Part shown: positions 13,512-20,657 of the stretch, piece by piece | Numbering within the stretch: the first letter of the stretch is position 1 | Layout: each line of letters opens with the position of its first letter | NCBI GenBank assembly: GCA_900766795.1 | Contig: CAAFWX010000235.1 | Coordinates: 1 to 20,657 of the forward strand | Origin: Oscillospiraceae bacterium | Lineage (GTDB): Bacteria > Bacillota_A > Clostridia > Oscillospirales > Ruminococcaceae | Direction of reading: 5' to 3' | DNA: 20,657 nt | Program-made: the position numbers and the translations under genes | The notes under the pieces: generated by a model | What the model was told of the DNA's origin: nothing | What the model saw: the letters and a program-made list of their open reading frames with translations, nothing else | Database searches by the model: none

Positions 13512-16235
13512 ATGGGTATTTTTAAGTCAATCTTCGGCACATACTCCTCAAGAGAGTTAAAGAGAATCGAGCCGATAAAGCAGGCGGTGCTTGACCTCGC
13601 CGACAAATACGGCGCCATGAGCGACGCTGAACTGAAAAGCCAGACCGGAATCCTTAAGGACAGGCTTGCTGCGGGCGAAACCCTTGACGACATCCTGCCC
13701 GACGCATTCGCTGTCTGCCGCGAGGCTTCCACAAGAGTAATCGGTATAAGACACTACCCCGTACAGATTATCGGCGGTATCGTGCTTCATCAGGGGCGTA
13801 TCGCAGAGATGAAAACGGGCGAGGGCAAGACGTTCGTGGCTTGCCTGCCGTCCTACCTTAACGCGCTTACGGGAAAGGGCGTTCACATCGTCACCGTCAA
13901 CGACTACCTCGCAAAGCGTGACTCCGAGCTTATGGCAAAGGTTCACCGCTTCCTCGGGCTTACCGTTGGTCTTATCACACACGAGCTGGACAACGACCAG
14001 CGCCGCGCAGCGTATGCCTGCGACATCACCTATGCCACCAACAACGAGCTTGGCTTCGACTACCTGCGCGACAATATGTGCATTTACAAGAAGGACAAGG
14101 TTCAGCGCGTTCCTAACTTCGCTATCGTCGACGAGGTGGACTCCATACTTATAGATGAAGCGAGAACCCCTCTCATCATCTCCGGTCGCGGCGACAAGTC
14201 CACCGACCTCTACGAAAGAGCGGACAAGTTCGCAAAGACCCTCACCATGAACAAGGTCAAGGAGCTTGACATGCAGGAGGACTTCGAGGACGTTCTCGAG
14301 GGCGACTATATCATAGACGAAAAGGCAAAGACCTGCAACCTGCTTCCGAGCGGCGTTGCAAAGGCTGAGAAGTATTTCGGCGTTGAGAACCTTATGGACG
14401 CGGAGAACTCCACCCTGCTCCACCACATAAATCAGGCAATCCGCGCAAACGGTATCATGCACCTTGACGTTGACTACGTTATCAAGGACGGCGAAATTGT
14501 TATCGTTGACGAGTTCACGGGTCGTCTGATGTTCGGCCGCCGCTACAACGACGGTCTGCACCAGGCAATCGAGGCAAAGGAGGGCGTTAAGGTAAACCGC
14601 GAGAGCAAGACCCTCGCTTCCATCACCTTCCAGAACTTCTTCCGCCTGTATGCAAAGCTGTCCGGCATGACCGGTACCGCTATGACCGAGGAGGACGAGT
14701 TCCGCCAGATTTACTCCCTCGACGTTATCGAAATCCCCACCAACAAGCCCGTTATCCGTAAGGATATGCAGGACCAGGTGTACAAGAACGAGCGCGGAAA
14801 GTTCAAGGCTGTCTGCGACCAGGTTGAGGAGTGCCACAAGAAGGGGCAGCCCGTGCTTGTCGGTACTGTTACCATCGAAAAGAGCGAGCAGCTTTCAAAG
14901 CTTCTCAAGGCGCGCGGAATAAAGCACCAGGTGCTTAACGCGAAGAACCACGAGCGCGAAGCGGAGATTGTTGCGCAGGCAGGCAAGAAGAACGCTGTCA
15001 CCATCGCCACCAACATGGCGGGACGCGGTACGGATATAAAGCTTGGCGGTAACTCCGAGTACCTCGCTATCGCCGAGATGAAGAAGCTTGGCTACACCGA
15101 GGAGGTAATTCAGGAAGCAACCGGCTTCGCCGACACCGACGACGAGGAAATCATTGAGGCAAGACAGAAGTTTCAGGACCTAATAAAGAAGTTTGAAGAA
15201 ACCATCAAGCCCGAAGCGGAGGAAGTCCGCGCGGCAGGCGGTCTGTTCATCATAGGCACGGAGCGCCACGAATCCCGCCGTATCGACAACCAGCTTCGCG
15301 GTCGTGCGGGACGTCAGGGCGACCCCGGCTCCAGCCGTTTCTACATCTCGCTTGAGGACGACCTCATGCGGCTGTTCGGCGGCGACAGGGTGCAGAACTT
15401 TATGGAAACCATGAACTTTGAGGAGGATATGCCCATCGAAGCGGGCTTCCTTTCCCACACCATCGAGTCCGCGCAGAAGAAGATTGAGGGCAGAAACTTC
15501 TCCATCAGAAAGAACGTCCTCGACTTCGACGACGTTATGTCCCAGCAGCGCGAAACTATCTACAAGCAGCGCGGAAAGGTGCTTGACGGCGAGGATATCA
15601 GCCAAAATATCATCAACATGATGAACGAGAACATCGAGGATACCGTTGATATGTACTGCTCGGATACCGTTGCGGAGAACTGGAATCTCGACGGTCTGCG
15701 CGCACACTACCTCAACCTCTACCTCATGGACACCGACCTGCATTACAGCACCGAGGAGCTTAACAACCTCACTAAGAAGGATATCGTTGACTTCATCAAG
15801 GGCAGAGCGGCGCTTATCTACAAGACAAGAGAAGCCGACATGGGCTCGCAGGCTATGCGCGAGGTTGAGCGCGTTTGTCTGCTTAAGGTTGTTGACCACC
15901 ACTGGATGGACCATATCGACGCAATGGAGGAGCTTAAGCACGGTATGTATCTGAGAAGCTACGCTCAGAGAAATCCCGTCGAGGAGTACCGCTTTGAGGG
16001 ATTCGCAATGTTCGACGAGATGATAGCTTCTATCCGCGAGGAAACCGTCAGAATGGTGCTCACTGTTCCTGTAAGGGTTGAGCGTCCTATCCAGCGCGAG
16101 CGCGTGATGAATCCCGACGCTCCGAACGCGGGAAGCAACGTTCCCTTTAAGGCAGGAAAGAAAATCGGCAGAAACGATCCTTGCCCCTGCGGAAGCGGCA
16201 AGAAATACAAGGACTGCTGCGGAAAGAACGCATAA
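13512..16235 (+). CDS. secA: Preprotein translocase motor subunit SecA
   Basis: A 907-residue ATPase that drives secreted proteins through SecYEG at the inner face of the membrane. Visible: MKTGEGKT (Walker A, 100-107), DEVD (Walker B, 207-210) followed by SILIDEARTPLIISG, the second helicase domain with TNMAGRGTDIKLGG and LRGRAGRQGDPG, and the C-terminal zinc tail CPCGSGKKYKDCCGK (ligands Cys891, Cys893, Cys902 and Cys903 or its equivalent). Length and motifs are complete. AAAGAAAGG ends 12 bases before the ATG, a rather long spacing; an ATG at 13502 lies closer but opens only a 7-codon frame. The gene has its own consensus promoter. Confidence 0.98.
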   Translation: MGIFKSIFGTYSSRELKRIEPIKQAVLDLADKYGAMSDAELKSQTGILKDRLAAGETLDDILPDAFAVCREASTRVIGIRHYPVQIIGGIVLHQGRIAEMKTGEGKTFVACLPSYLNALTGKGVHIVTVNDYLAKRDSELMAKVHRFLGLTVGLITHELDNDQRRAAYACDITYATNNELGFDYLRDNMCIYKKDKVQRVPNFAIVDEVDSILIDEARTPLIISGRGDKSTDLYERADKFAKTLTMNKVKELDMQEDFEDVLEGDYIIDEKAKTCNLLPSGVAKAEKYFGVENLMDAENSTLLHHINQAIRANGIMHLDVDYVIKDGEIVIVDEFTGRLMFGRRYNDGLHQAIEAKEGVKVNRESKTLASITFQNFFRLYAKLSGMTGTAMTEEDEFRQIYSLDVIEIPTNKPVIRKDMQDQVYKNERGKFKAVCDQVEECHKKGQPVLVGTVTIEKSEQLSKLLKARGIKHQVLNAKNHEREAEIVAQAGKKNAVTIATNMAGRGTDIKLGGNSEYLAIAEMKKLGYTEEVIQEATGFADTDDEEIIEARQKFQDLIKKFEETIKPEAEEVRAAGGLFIIGTERHESRRIDNQLRGRAGRQGDPGSSRFYISLEDDLMRLFGGDRVQNFMETMNFEEDMPIEAGFLSHTIESAQKKIEGRNFSIRKNVLDFDDVMSQQRETIYKQRGKVLDGEDISQNIINMMNENIEDTVDMYCSDTVAENWNLDGLRAHYLNLYLMDTDLHYSTEELNNLTKKDIVDFIKGRAALIYKTREADMGSQAMREVERVCLLKVVDHHWMDHIDAMEELKHGMYLRSYAQRNPVEEYRFEGFAMFDEMIASIREETVRMVLTVPVRVERPIQRERVMNPDAPNAGSNVPFKAGKKIGRNDPCPCGSGKKYKDCCGKNA

Positions 16236-16254
16236 CACCGAATAAACCTGTTTC

Positions 16255-16309
16255 GCCTGCATGAAGCCCATGCGGGCGGAATGGCTATAAAAGAGAGTAT
16301 TAGCTAATA
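16255..16309 (+). other. Hairpin and palindrome between secA and the epimerase
   Basis: Stem GCCTGCATG/CATGCGGGC (16255-16263 and 16269-16277, one G-T pair) has no T run after it, so it would be at most a weak terminator or an mRNA-processing stem. TATTAGCTAATA (16298-16309) is a perfect 12-base palindrome just before the epimerase ribosome binding site. No convincing promoter was found, so read-through from secA is possible. Confidence 0.4.
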
Positions 16310-16331
16310 ACTTACAAGAAGGACAATTGAC

Positions 16332-17516
16332 ATGATGAGAGAAGAAATCAAACAGGAGCTGACGCAGCACATCATACCTTTCTGGAACAAGCTTCGCGAC
16401 GACGAAAACGGCGGATTTTACGGCTTTATGGACAGCGACCTTAAGCTCGACAAAAACGGCGAAAAGGGAGTAATCCTCCACTCGCGCATTCTGTGGTTCT
16501 ACTCCAACGCGTATATGGAGCTTAAGGACAAAGCGCTGCTGGACAACGCGAAGCACGCGTATGAGTTTCTGCGCGACCGCTGCGTTGACAAGGAGTACGG
16601 CGGCGTGTACTGGTGCATGAACGCGGACGGCACCGTAAAGAACGACATGAAGCACACCTACTGTCAGGCGTTCTTTATCTACGCGCTCGCAAGCTACTAC
16701 CGCGCGTGCGGCGACAGAGAAGCGCTGAAGCTTGCGTATGACGTGGTTGAGCTTGTGGAGAAGAACTCCACGGACAGCGTTGCGTATCTTGAGCAGATGT
16801 CCCGCGACTGGACGACAGAGCTTCAAAACGACGAGCTTTCAGAGAACGGGCTGATGGCGGACAAGACCATGAACACCACGCTCCACCTCATCGAAGCATA
16901 CACCGAGCTGTACCTCGCCGACCACAGCGAGAGAGTGCTGGAGCGGCTGAAATTCCAGCTTGACATCACCTATGACAAGATTTTCGACAAGGAAAACGAC
17001 AAGCTGCTGGTGTTCTTCGACAAGAATTTTGACGTTATCGGCGACATCTACTCCTACGGTCACGACATCGAGGCAACATGGCTCATCGACCGCGCAACAG
17101 AGATAATCGGCGACAAGGCTTACATCGATAAATTTGCGGGAATGAACAAGCGTATCGTCCGCAAGATTGCCGACGTTGCATACGACAAGGCGACAGGCTC
17201 GCTGCTGAATGAGAGCGAGAACGGCGTTGTAAACACATGGCGTATCTGGTGGGTGCAGGCGGAAACGGTTGTCGGCTTCCTCAACGGCTATCAGAAGGGC
17301 TACGGCGGCAGGGAATACCTTGACATTGCCGAGAGCGTCTGGGGCTACATCAAGAGCACAATCATCGACAAGCGCGAGGGCGGCGAATGGTTCTCGCAGG
17401 TTGACGAGAACGGAAGCTACGCAAAATTCAAGCCCACCGTTGACCCGTGGAAGTGCCCGTATCACAACGGAAGAATGTGCCTTGAGGCAATGAGAAGGCT
17501 GTCGGAAATCAAGTAA
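16332..17516 (+). CDS. Cellobiose 2-epimerase (AGE family)
   Basis: A 394-residue (alpha/alpha)6-barrel enzyme that converts the reducing-end glucose of cellobiose and other beta-1,4-disaccharides to mannose. The N-terminal part (IIPFWNKLRDDENGGFYG, then GVILHSRILWFYSNAY) and the active-site stretches are nearly as I recall them in the Ruminococcus albus enzyme: SYGHDIEATW with His244 and KCPYHNGRMC with His378, the expected acid/base pair, plus His185. There is no signal peptide, so it is cytoplasmic. It probably feeds 4-O-glucosyl-mannose to a phosphorylase for mannan or cellulose breakdown; no phosphorylase is in this window. AAGGA lies eight bases upstream of the start. The adaptor gene follows after 23 bases and is probably co-transcribed. 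Confidence 0.93.
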   Translation: MMREEIKQELTQHIIPFWNKLRDDENGGFYGFMDSDLKLDKNGEKGVILHSRILWFYSNAYMELKDKALLDNAKHAYEFLRDRCVDKEYGGVYWCMNADGTVKNDMKHTYCQAFFIYALASYYRACGDREALKLAYDVVELVEKNSTDSVAYLEQMSRDWTTELQNDELSENGLMADKTMNTTLHLIEAYTELYLADHSERVLERLKFQLDITYDKIFDKENDKLLVFFDKNFDVIGDIYSYGHDIEATWLIDRATEIIGDKAYIDKFAGMNKRIVRKIADVAYDKATGSLLNESENGVVNTWRIWWVQAETVVGFLNGYQKGYGGREYLDIAESVWGYIKSTIIDKREGGEWFSQVDENGSYAKFKPTVDPWKCPYHNGRMCLEAMRRLSEIK

Positions 17517-17539
17517 ATTCCCCCCGTGAGGTAACAAAT

Positions 17540-18562
17540 ATGAAGAAAAGGTACACCGCTTTGCTGCTTGCGCTGTGTGTTTGTCTGGCGGGCTGCTCAA
17601 AGCGCTCGGACGCGACGGAGGAAATCAAGCTGCCGATATACGGCGCGGACGAAATCTCCTATGAAATCGCGCAGGCAAAATACATGGACATCTCCGAAAC
17701 CCAAAGTATCGGAGCCACCCTCGGCTACCCTTATGCAGTTTACCTCACCTATCCCGCGGACGCTCTGGTGAAAAGCGCCAACGTCACCAACAACGCGGAC
17801 GTCAAAGAGGGCGATATCCTGATGGAGCTGGACTCCTCCGACCTCGACTATGAAATCTCCAATCAGCAGACGCTCGTAAACGCGGCGGCAGGCTCGCGGG
17901 GCACGCAGGCGGGCGAGCTTCAGTATCAGATTGAACTAAGCAAGCTAAATCAGCTTCTCGAGGAAAAGGAAGCCTACACCATACGCGCGCCGTTTGACGG
18001 GATTATCACCTCCGTGAAGCGCGTCGCGGAGGGTTCCACGATTAAGCAGGGCGACACCTGCTGCACCGTGTCGGAATACGACAAGATTGCCGTCTATATC
18101 GACGGCGGCGACGCGGCAAAATTCCGCTTCGGGCAGAGCGTTTCCGTCAAAATAGACGGGCAGTACTACGACGCGACGGTTGTTGCGGCGCCTGATGTTG
18201 CTCCCGACACGGCAAAGAACGCTAACCGCGCGGTGTTTGACCTCGGCGAGGGCGTGCTCCAAAAAATCGGCGAGGAAAACCCCATGATTCTCACCTCGGG
18301 GTGGGCTACTGTCTATGTCACCGAGGAGCGAAAGAACGTGCTTGCCGTCCCCGATTCCGCGGTGAAATCCAGCGGCTCGCTGTACTACGTCACCATGGTG
18401 GACGGCGACGAGCGCTTTAAGCTTTATGTAACCCCCGGGGCTTCCCTCGGCGGCTACACCGAGATTCTCAACGGAATCTCCGAGGGCGATATCGTCATTG
18501 CCGAGGGCAGCGGGGTATGGTCGTCACAGCTTGGCGCGGACGGCGAATTGATTTCGGAATAA
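17540..18562 (+). CDS. HlyD/MacA-like efflux adaptor lipoprotein
   Basis: A 340-residue surface lipoprotein. The signal peptide ends in lipobox LAGC with Cys19 as the likely lipidated residue. It has membrane-fusion/adaptor architecture: a first lipoyl half-motif near 74-100 (VKEGDILMELDSSDLDYEI), a short helical hairpin (about 100-145), a second lipoyl half (RAPFDGIITSVKRVAEGSTIKQGD, about 149-172), a beta-barrel, and a membrane-proximal domain with VPDSAV. In Gram-positives such adaptors work with MacB-type ABC exporters. No permease or ATPase gene is adjacent; the only candidate in view is the exporter at 9241-12033 on the opposite strand, which is not co-transcribed with it. GTGAGG precedes the start. 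It follows the epimerase by 23 bases. Confidence 0.82.
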   Translation: MKKRYTALLLALCVCLAGCSKRSDATEEIKLPIYGADEISYEIAQAKYMDISETQSIGATLGYPYAVYLTYPADALVKSANVTNNADVKEGDILMELDSSDLDYEISNQQTLVNAAAGSRGTQAGELQYQIELSKLNQLLEEKEAYTIRAPFDGIITSVKRVAEGSTIKQGDTCCTVSEYDKIAVYIDGGDAAKFRFGQSVSVKIDGQYYDATVVAAPDVAPDTAKNANRAVFDLGEGVLQKIGEENPMILTSGWATVYVTEERKNVLAVPDSAVKSSGSLYYVTMVDGDERFKLYVTPGASLGGYTEILNGISEGDIVIAEGSGVWSSQLGADGELISE

Positions 18563-18565
18563 ATC

Positions 18566-18606
18566 AAAAGCGTATGCAGCTCTTCGGCTCGCATACGCTT
18601 TTTTGC
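18566..18606 (+). terminator. Terminator after the adaptor lipoprotein gene
   Basis: Perfect 12-base stem AAAAGCGTATGC/GCATACGCTTTT (18566-18577, 18591-18602) with a 13-base loop, running into six T. It closes the epimerase-adaptor unit. Confidence 0.9.
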
Positions 18607-18707
18607 AGCACTTTGTTTCGACTGCCGCGGGTGCTTACGAATGGCGAAAAGGGCAGGGGGAAATTGTGCGGGGTTATCACGGAAATCTATTTTTAATATC
18701 GTTTGGT

Positions 18708-18776
18708 GTAGGGGCGACCTGTGGTCGCCCGCAGCTGCGGCAAAATATATCGCGGGCGGTCACAGTCCGCCCCTAC
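18708..18776. repeat. GTAGGGGCGACC hairpin repeat, one unit with both ends
   Basis: Opens with GTAGGGGCGACC-TGT-GGTCGCCCGC, contains GCGGCAAAATATATCGC, and closes with GGGCGGTC-ACA-GTCCGCCCCTAC. The inverted ends and the GCAAAA core match the element at 4860-4982; here the distance between hairpins is 42 rather than 48. The gap 18607-18707 shows no gene. Confidence 0.8.
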
Positions 18777-18808
18777 TTTTGGGAAGAAATTAATTTCCGT
18801 GCGCGCTG

Positions 18809-18837
18809 TTGACAATCGTGGGAAAGTCTGTTATAAT
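18809..18837 (+). promoter_or_regulatory. SigA-type promoter of the PNPOx-like gene
   Basis: TTGACA (18809-18814), 17-base spacer, TATAAT (18832-18837), full consensus, about 43 bases before the start codon. Confidence 0.88.
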
Positions 18838-18879
18838 AATGCCAACGAATGTCAGCAAACAGGATAACAGGAGGGTAAC

Positions 18880-19308
18880 ATGGAAAAGCTTCACCCCACC
18901 ACAAAGGCAATCATGGAAGAACGCTTCGGAAAGGACAGCCTTATTGCGCTGGCAACCTCGCAGGATAACACTCCCCATGTCAGGACAGTGAACGCTTTCT
19001 ACGACGACGGCGCTTTCTATGTGCTGACATATGCGCTGTCGGACAAAATGCGGCAGCTTGCGGCAAATCCTGCGGCGGCGGTCTGCGGAGAATGGTTCAG
19101 CGGCCAGGGGCGGGGCGTTTCCCTGGGCTGGGTCAAAAGCGAGGAAAACAGGGAGATTGCCGAGAAAATGAAGCGGATTTTCGCCCTCTGGCTCGGCAAC
19201 GGTCACGTTGACCTCGCGGACGAAAACACCGTCATTCTGCGCATTGAACTTAGCTTCGGGGTGCTGTTCTCAAACGGCACGAGGTACGACATCGACTTCA
19301 CGGAATAA
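18880..19308 (+). CDS. Pyridoxamine 5'-phosphate oxidase (PNPOx)-fold protein
   Basis: A 142-residue protein with the split-barrel flavin-binding pattern: an N-terminal helix, LIALATSQDNTPHVRTVNAFYDDGAFYVLT (strands of the barrel, about 21-50), then ALSDKMRQLAANPAAAVCGEWFSGQGRG. Such small proteins bind FMN or F420-like cofactors or heme and include putative reductases and general stress proteins; few have a known reaction, and this is unlikely to be true PdxH, which is longer. AGGAGG lies six bases upstream of the ATG, an excellent ribosome binding site. It has its own consensus promoter and converges on the ffh operon. Confidence 0.8.
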   Translation: MEKLHPTTKAIMEERFGKDSLIALATSQDNTPHVRTVNAFYDDGAFYVLTYALSDKMRQLAANPAAAVCGEWFSGQGRGVSLGWVKSEENREIAEKMKRIFALWLGNGHVDLADENTVILRIELSFGVLFSNGTRYDIDFTE

Positions 19309-19376
19309 TGGGGCACATTATCGTGGGGATTTCGGCGGCATTTCTTACCGTAGCTGCCGGGCTAACGGGTATATAA

Positions 19377-19412
19377 GATAACAAAAGCGGCGGTAACTTA
19401 ATACCGCCGCTT
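19377..19412 (-). terminator. Terminator of the ffh-rpsP-khpA operon
   Basis: Perfect stem AAGCGGCGGTA/TACCGCCGCTT (19385-19395, 19402-19412) with a 6-base loop, followed on the minus strand by TTTTGTTATCTT. It starts about 11 bases past the khpA stop. Confidence 0.88.
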
Positions 19413-19423
19413 CGTGCTCATAA

Positions 19424-19657
19424 TTAATCAATTTCCACAGAAATCTTCTCGTCCGCTCTGACAGCGCCGGCGCGCATAACGGTGCGGATTGCCTTTGCAA
19501 TCCTGCCCTGCTTGCCGATAACCCTGCCCATATCGTCTGCGGCAACGTGAAGATGGTATACAACAACACCCTCTGCGTCAGGCTCGTCAACCGTAACCTG
19601 AACTGCGCTCTTGTCCTCGACCAGCGCAGATGCAATTGTAATCAGAAGCTCCTTCAT
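19424..19657 (-). CDS. khpA: KH-domain RNA-binding protein KhpA
   Basis: A 77-residue single KH domain (YlqC/KhpA). The GxxG RNA-binding loop is GKQG (48-51) within GRVIGKQGRIAKAIRT. In Firmicutes KhpA pairs with KhpB (EloR/Jag) to bind RNAs and affect cell elongation and division. GAGGAGG precedes the start. It is last in the ffh-rpsP-khpA operon, 74 bases after rpsP, with a terminator directly behind it. The rimM, trmD and rplS genes that often follow in Firmicutes are absent at this point. Confidence 0.93.
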   Translation of the reverse strand: MKELLITIASALVEDKSAVQVTVDEPDAEGVVVYHLHVAADDMGRVIGKQGRIAKAIRTVMRAGAVRADEKISVEID

Positions 19658-19731
19658 ATATTATCCCTCCTCGGGGTCAGCTTTCTTTACGGGCATTCGC
19701 CCGCGCTTGTGTGATACGCTTTGCGTCAGAA

Positions 19732-19962
19732 TTACTTCTTGAGAAGACGCTTTACGGTATCGGTGGGCTGTGCGCCCTTCTTAATCCACTCGTCAGCCTT
19801 AGCGGTATCAATGTTTACTACAGCCGGCTCCTTTGTGGGGTCGTAGTAGCCAATCTCCTCGATAAAACGGCCATCTCTGGGGTAACGGGAATCAGCAACA
19901 ACTACACGGTAGAAGGGAGCCTTCTTTGCGCCCATTCTGCGAAGTCTGATTTTTACTGCCAT
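19732..19962 (-). CDS. rpsP: 30S ribosomal protein S16
   Basis: 76 residues, with the conserved start [20 protein letters not shown] and [20 protein letters not shown] that identify bS16, a small-subunit protein needed for 30S assembly. Length is normal for Firmicutes. GAAAGGAG lies upstream of the ATG. It is placed between ffh and khpA, as in many Firmicutes. Confidence 0.98.
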   Translation of the reverse strand: MAVKIRLRRMGAKKAPFYRVVVADSRYPRDGRFIEEIGYYDPTKEPAVVNIDTAKADEWIKKGAQPTDTVKRLLKK

Positions 19963-20039
19963 TTTTGTGTTCTCCTTTCAGATATTTCTCAAAGCGCTTA
20001 CGCGCCTGAAATCGGGTTAATAGGATTTTGCGCGGCAAA

Positions 20040-20657
20040 TTACATCGGGAAGCCGCCGCCCATACCGCCCATGCCCTTGAGCATATTCATCGGTATGCGC
20101 ATTTTCTTGCCCTTTCCCTTGCCGCCGAAGCCCATCTGCTTCATCATCTTCTGCATTTGCTCGAACTGCCTTAAAAGCTGGTTTACGTCCTCAACCTTTG
20201 TTCCGCTGCCTGCGGCAATTCTGCGCTTTCGCTTCGCGTCGATGATGGAGGGCTTTTCGCGCTCGCGCGGGGTCATTGACGAGATGATAGCCTTTGTTCT
20301 CGGCATTCTTCGCTCGTCTATATCCTCCTCCTTGACCTTTCCCGCAATTCCGGGAATCATGTTGATGATGGAATGAATGTTGCCCATCTTCTCAATCTGC
20401 TCGAACTGCGCATAAAGGTCGTTGAGGTCGAATTTGTTTTCCTGCATTTTCTGCATGGTCTTTTGCGCGGACTTCTCATCAATGGCTTCCTTCGCCTTGT
20501 CAATGAGGGTGAGCACGTCGCCCATGCCGAGGATTCGGCTCGCCATTCTGTCGGGGTAGAACGGCTCGATGTCGTCAAGCTTCTCGCCGATTCCCGCAAA
20601 CTTTATCGGCTTGCCCGTGATTGCGAGTACAGTAAGCGCCGCACCGCCTCGGGTGTC
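20040..20657 (-). CDS. ffh: Signal recognition particle protein Ffh (5' part outside window)
   Basis: The C-terminal 205 residues of Ffh; the frame is open to the window edge, so the true start lies beyond 20657. It begins at DTRGGAAL of the NG GTPase domain, passes GKPIKFAGIGEKLDDIEPF and RMASRILGMGDVLTLIDKA, and enters the M domain. That domain binds signal peptides and 4.5S RNA: QMQKMMKQMGF, RRIAAGSGT, and a Met- and Gly-rich tail ending GGMGGGFPM. Ffh delivers nascent membrane and secreted proteins to the translocon. An internal ATG at 20546 is not the start. First visible gene of the ffh-rpsP-khpA operon. Confidence 0.97.
   Translation of the reverse strand, partial: DTRGGAALTVLAITGKPIKFAGIGEKLDDIEPFYPDRMASRILGMGDVLTLIDKAKEAIDEKSAQKTMQKMQENKFDLNDLYAQFEQIEKMGNIHSIINMIPGIAGKVKEEDIDERRMPRTKAIISSMTPREREKPSIIDAKRKRRIAAGSGTKVEDVNQLLRQFEQMQKMMKQMGFGGKGKGKKMRIPMNMLKGMGGMGGGFPM

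Noticed and set aside
13557..14837. Minus-strand open frame of 426 codons inside secA (and another at 15180-16826)
   Set aside because: Mirror frames created by the codon bias of secA and the epimerase; sequences show no family resemblance.

Overview
The window reads as chromosomal DNA of a low-to-mid GC Gram-positive anaerobe, most likely a Ruminococcus-like member of the Oscillospiraceae. Grounds: an AGE-family enzyme that closely resembles, from memory, the Ruminococcus albus cellobiose 2-epimerase; the Firmicute gene order ffh-rpsP-khpA; a 907-residue SecA with a C-terminal zinc-binding tail; and near-consensus SigA-type promoters, nearly all with 17-base spacers. No tRNA, rRNA, phage, IS transposase or CRISPR array was seen. 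Placement to genus is inference.

Left part (1-4.8 kb), all minus strand: an AMP-forming acyl-CoA synthetase, a cytoplasmic GH13 alpha-glucan hydrolase and an aromatic-acid-exporter-like membrane protein, each with its own promoter. The first two also have clear terminators. Next (5.1-8.6 kb) come a plus-strand CPBP/CAAX-type membrane protease and a convergent minus-strand pair, polysaccharide deacetylase plus MFS transporter, whose ORFs overlap by 4 bases.

Middle (9.2-12.65 kb): a minus-strand MarR regulator followed after 17 bases by a single-chain MacB/FtsX-type ABC exporter (ATPase and permease fused, large extracellular domain with a methionine-rich insertion). Promoter, candidate operator and terminator are all visible, so this is probably a self-regulated export or stress module.

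Right part: plus-strand small bacterial-PH-domain membrane protein, secA, cellobiose 2-epimerase, an HlyD/MacA-like adaptor lipoprotein and a pyridoxamine-phosphate-oxidase-fold protein. These are followed by a convergent minus-strand housekeeping operon ffh (5' end outside the window)-rpsP-khpA, closed by a terminator. The GH13 enzyme and the epimerase point to cytoplasmic processing of starch- and cellulose-derived oligosaccharides.

The genes are mostly ordinary. The least explained material is intergenic. There is a 66-base repeat family (tandem array at 93-330, inverted relative at 6251-6352) and a family of 48-base hairpin units (4860, 8851, 18708). A palindromic element at about 6.25-6.6 kb is flanked by a duplicated 3' end of the neighbouring MFS gene, and a 23-base tandem repeat lies near 9.0 kb. 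These look like non-autonomous, MITE- or REP-like sequences. I see no protein that would mobilise them here.
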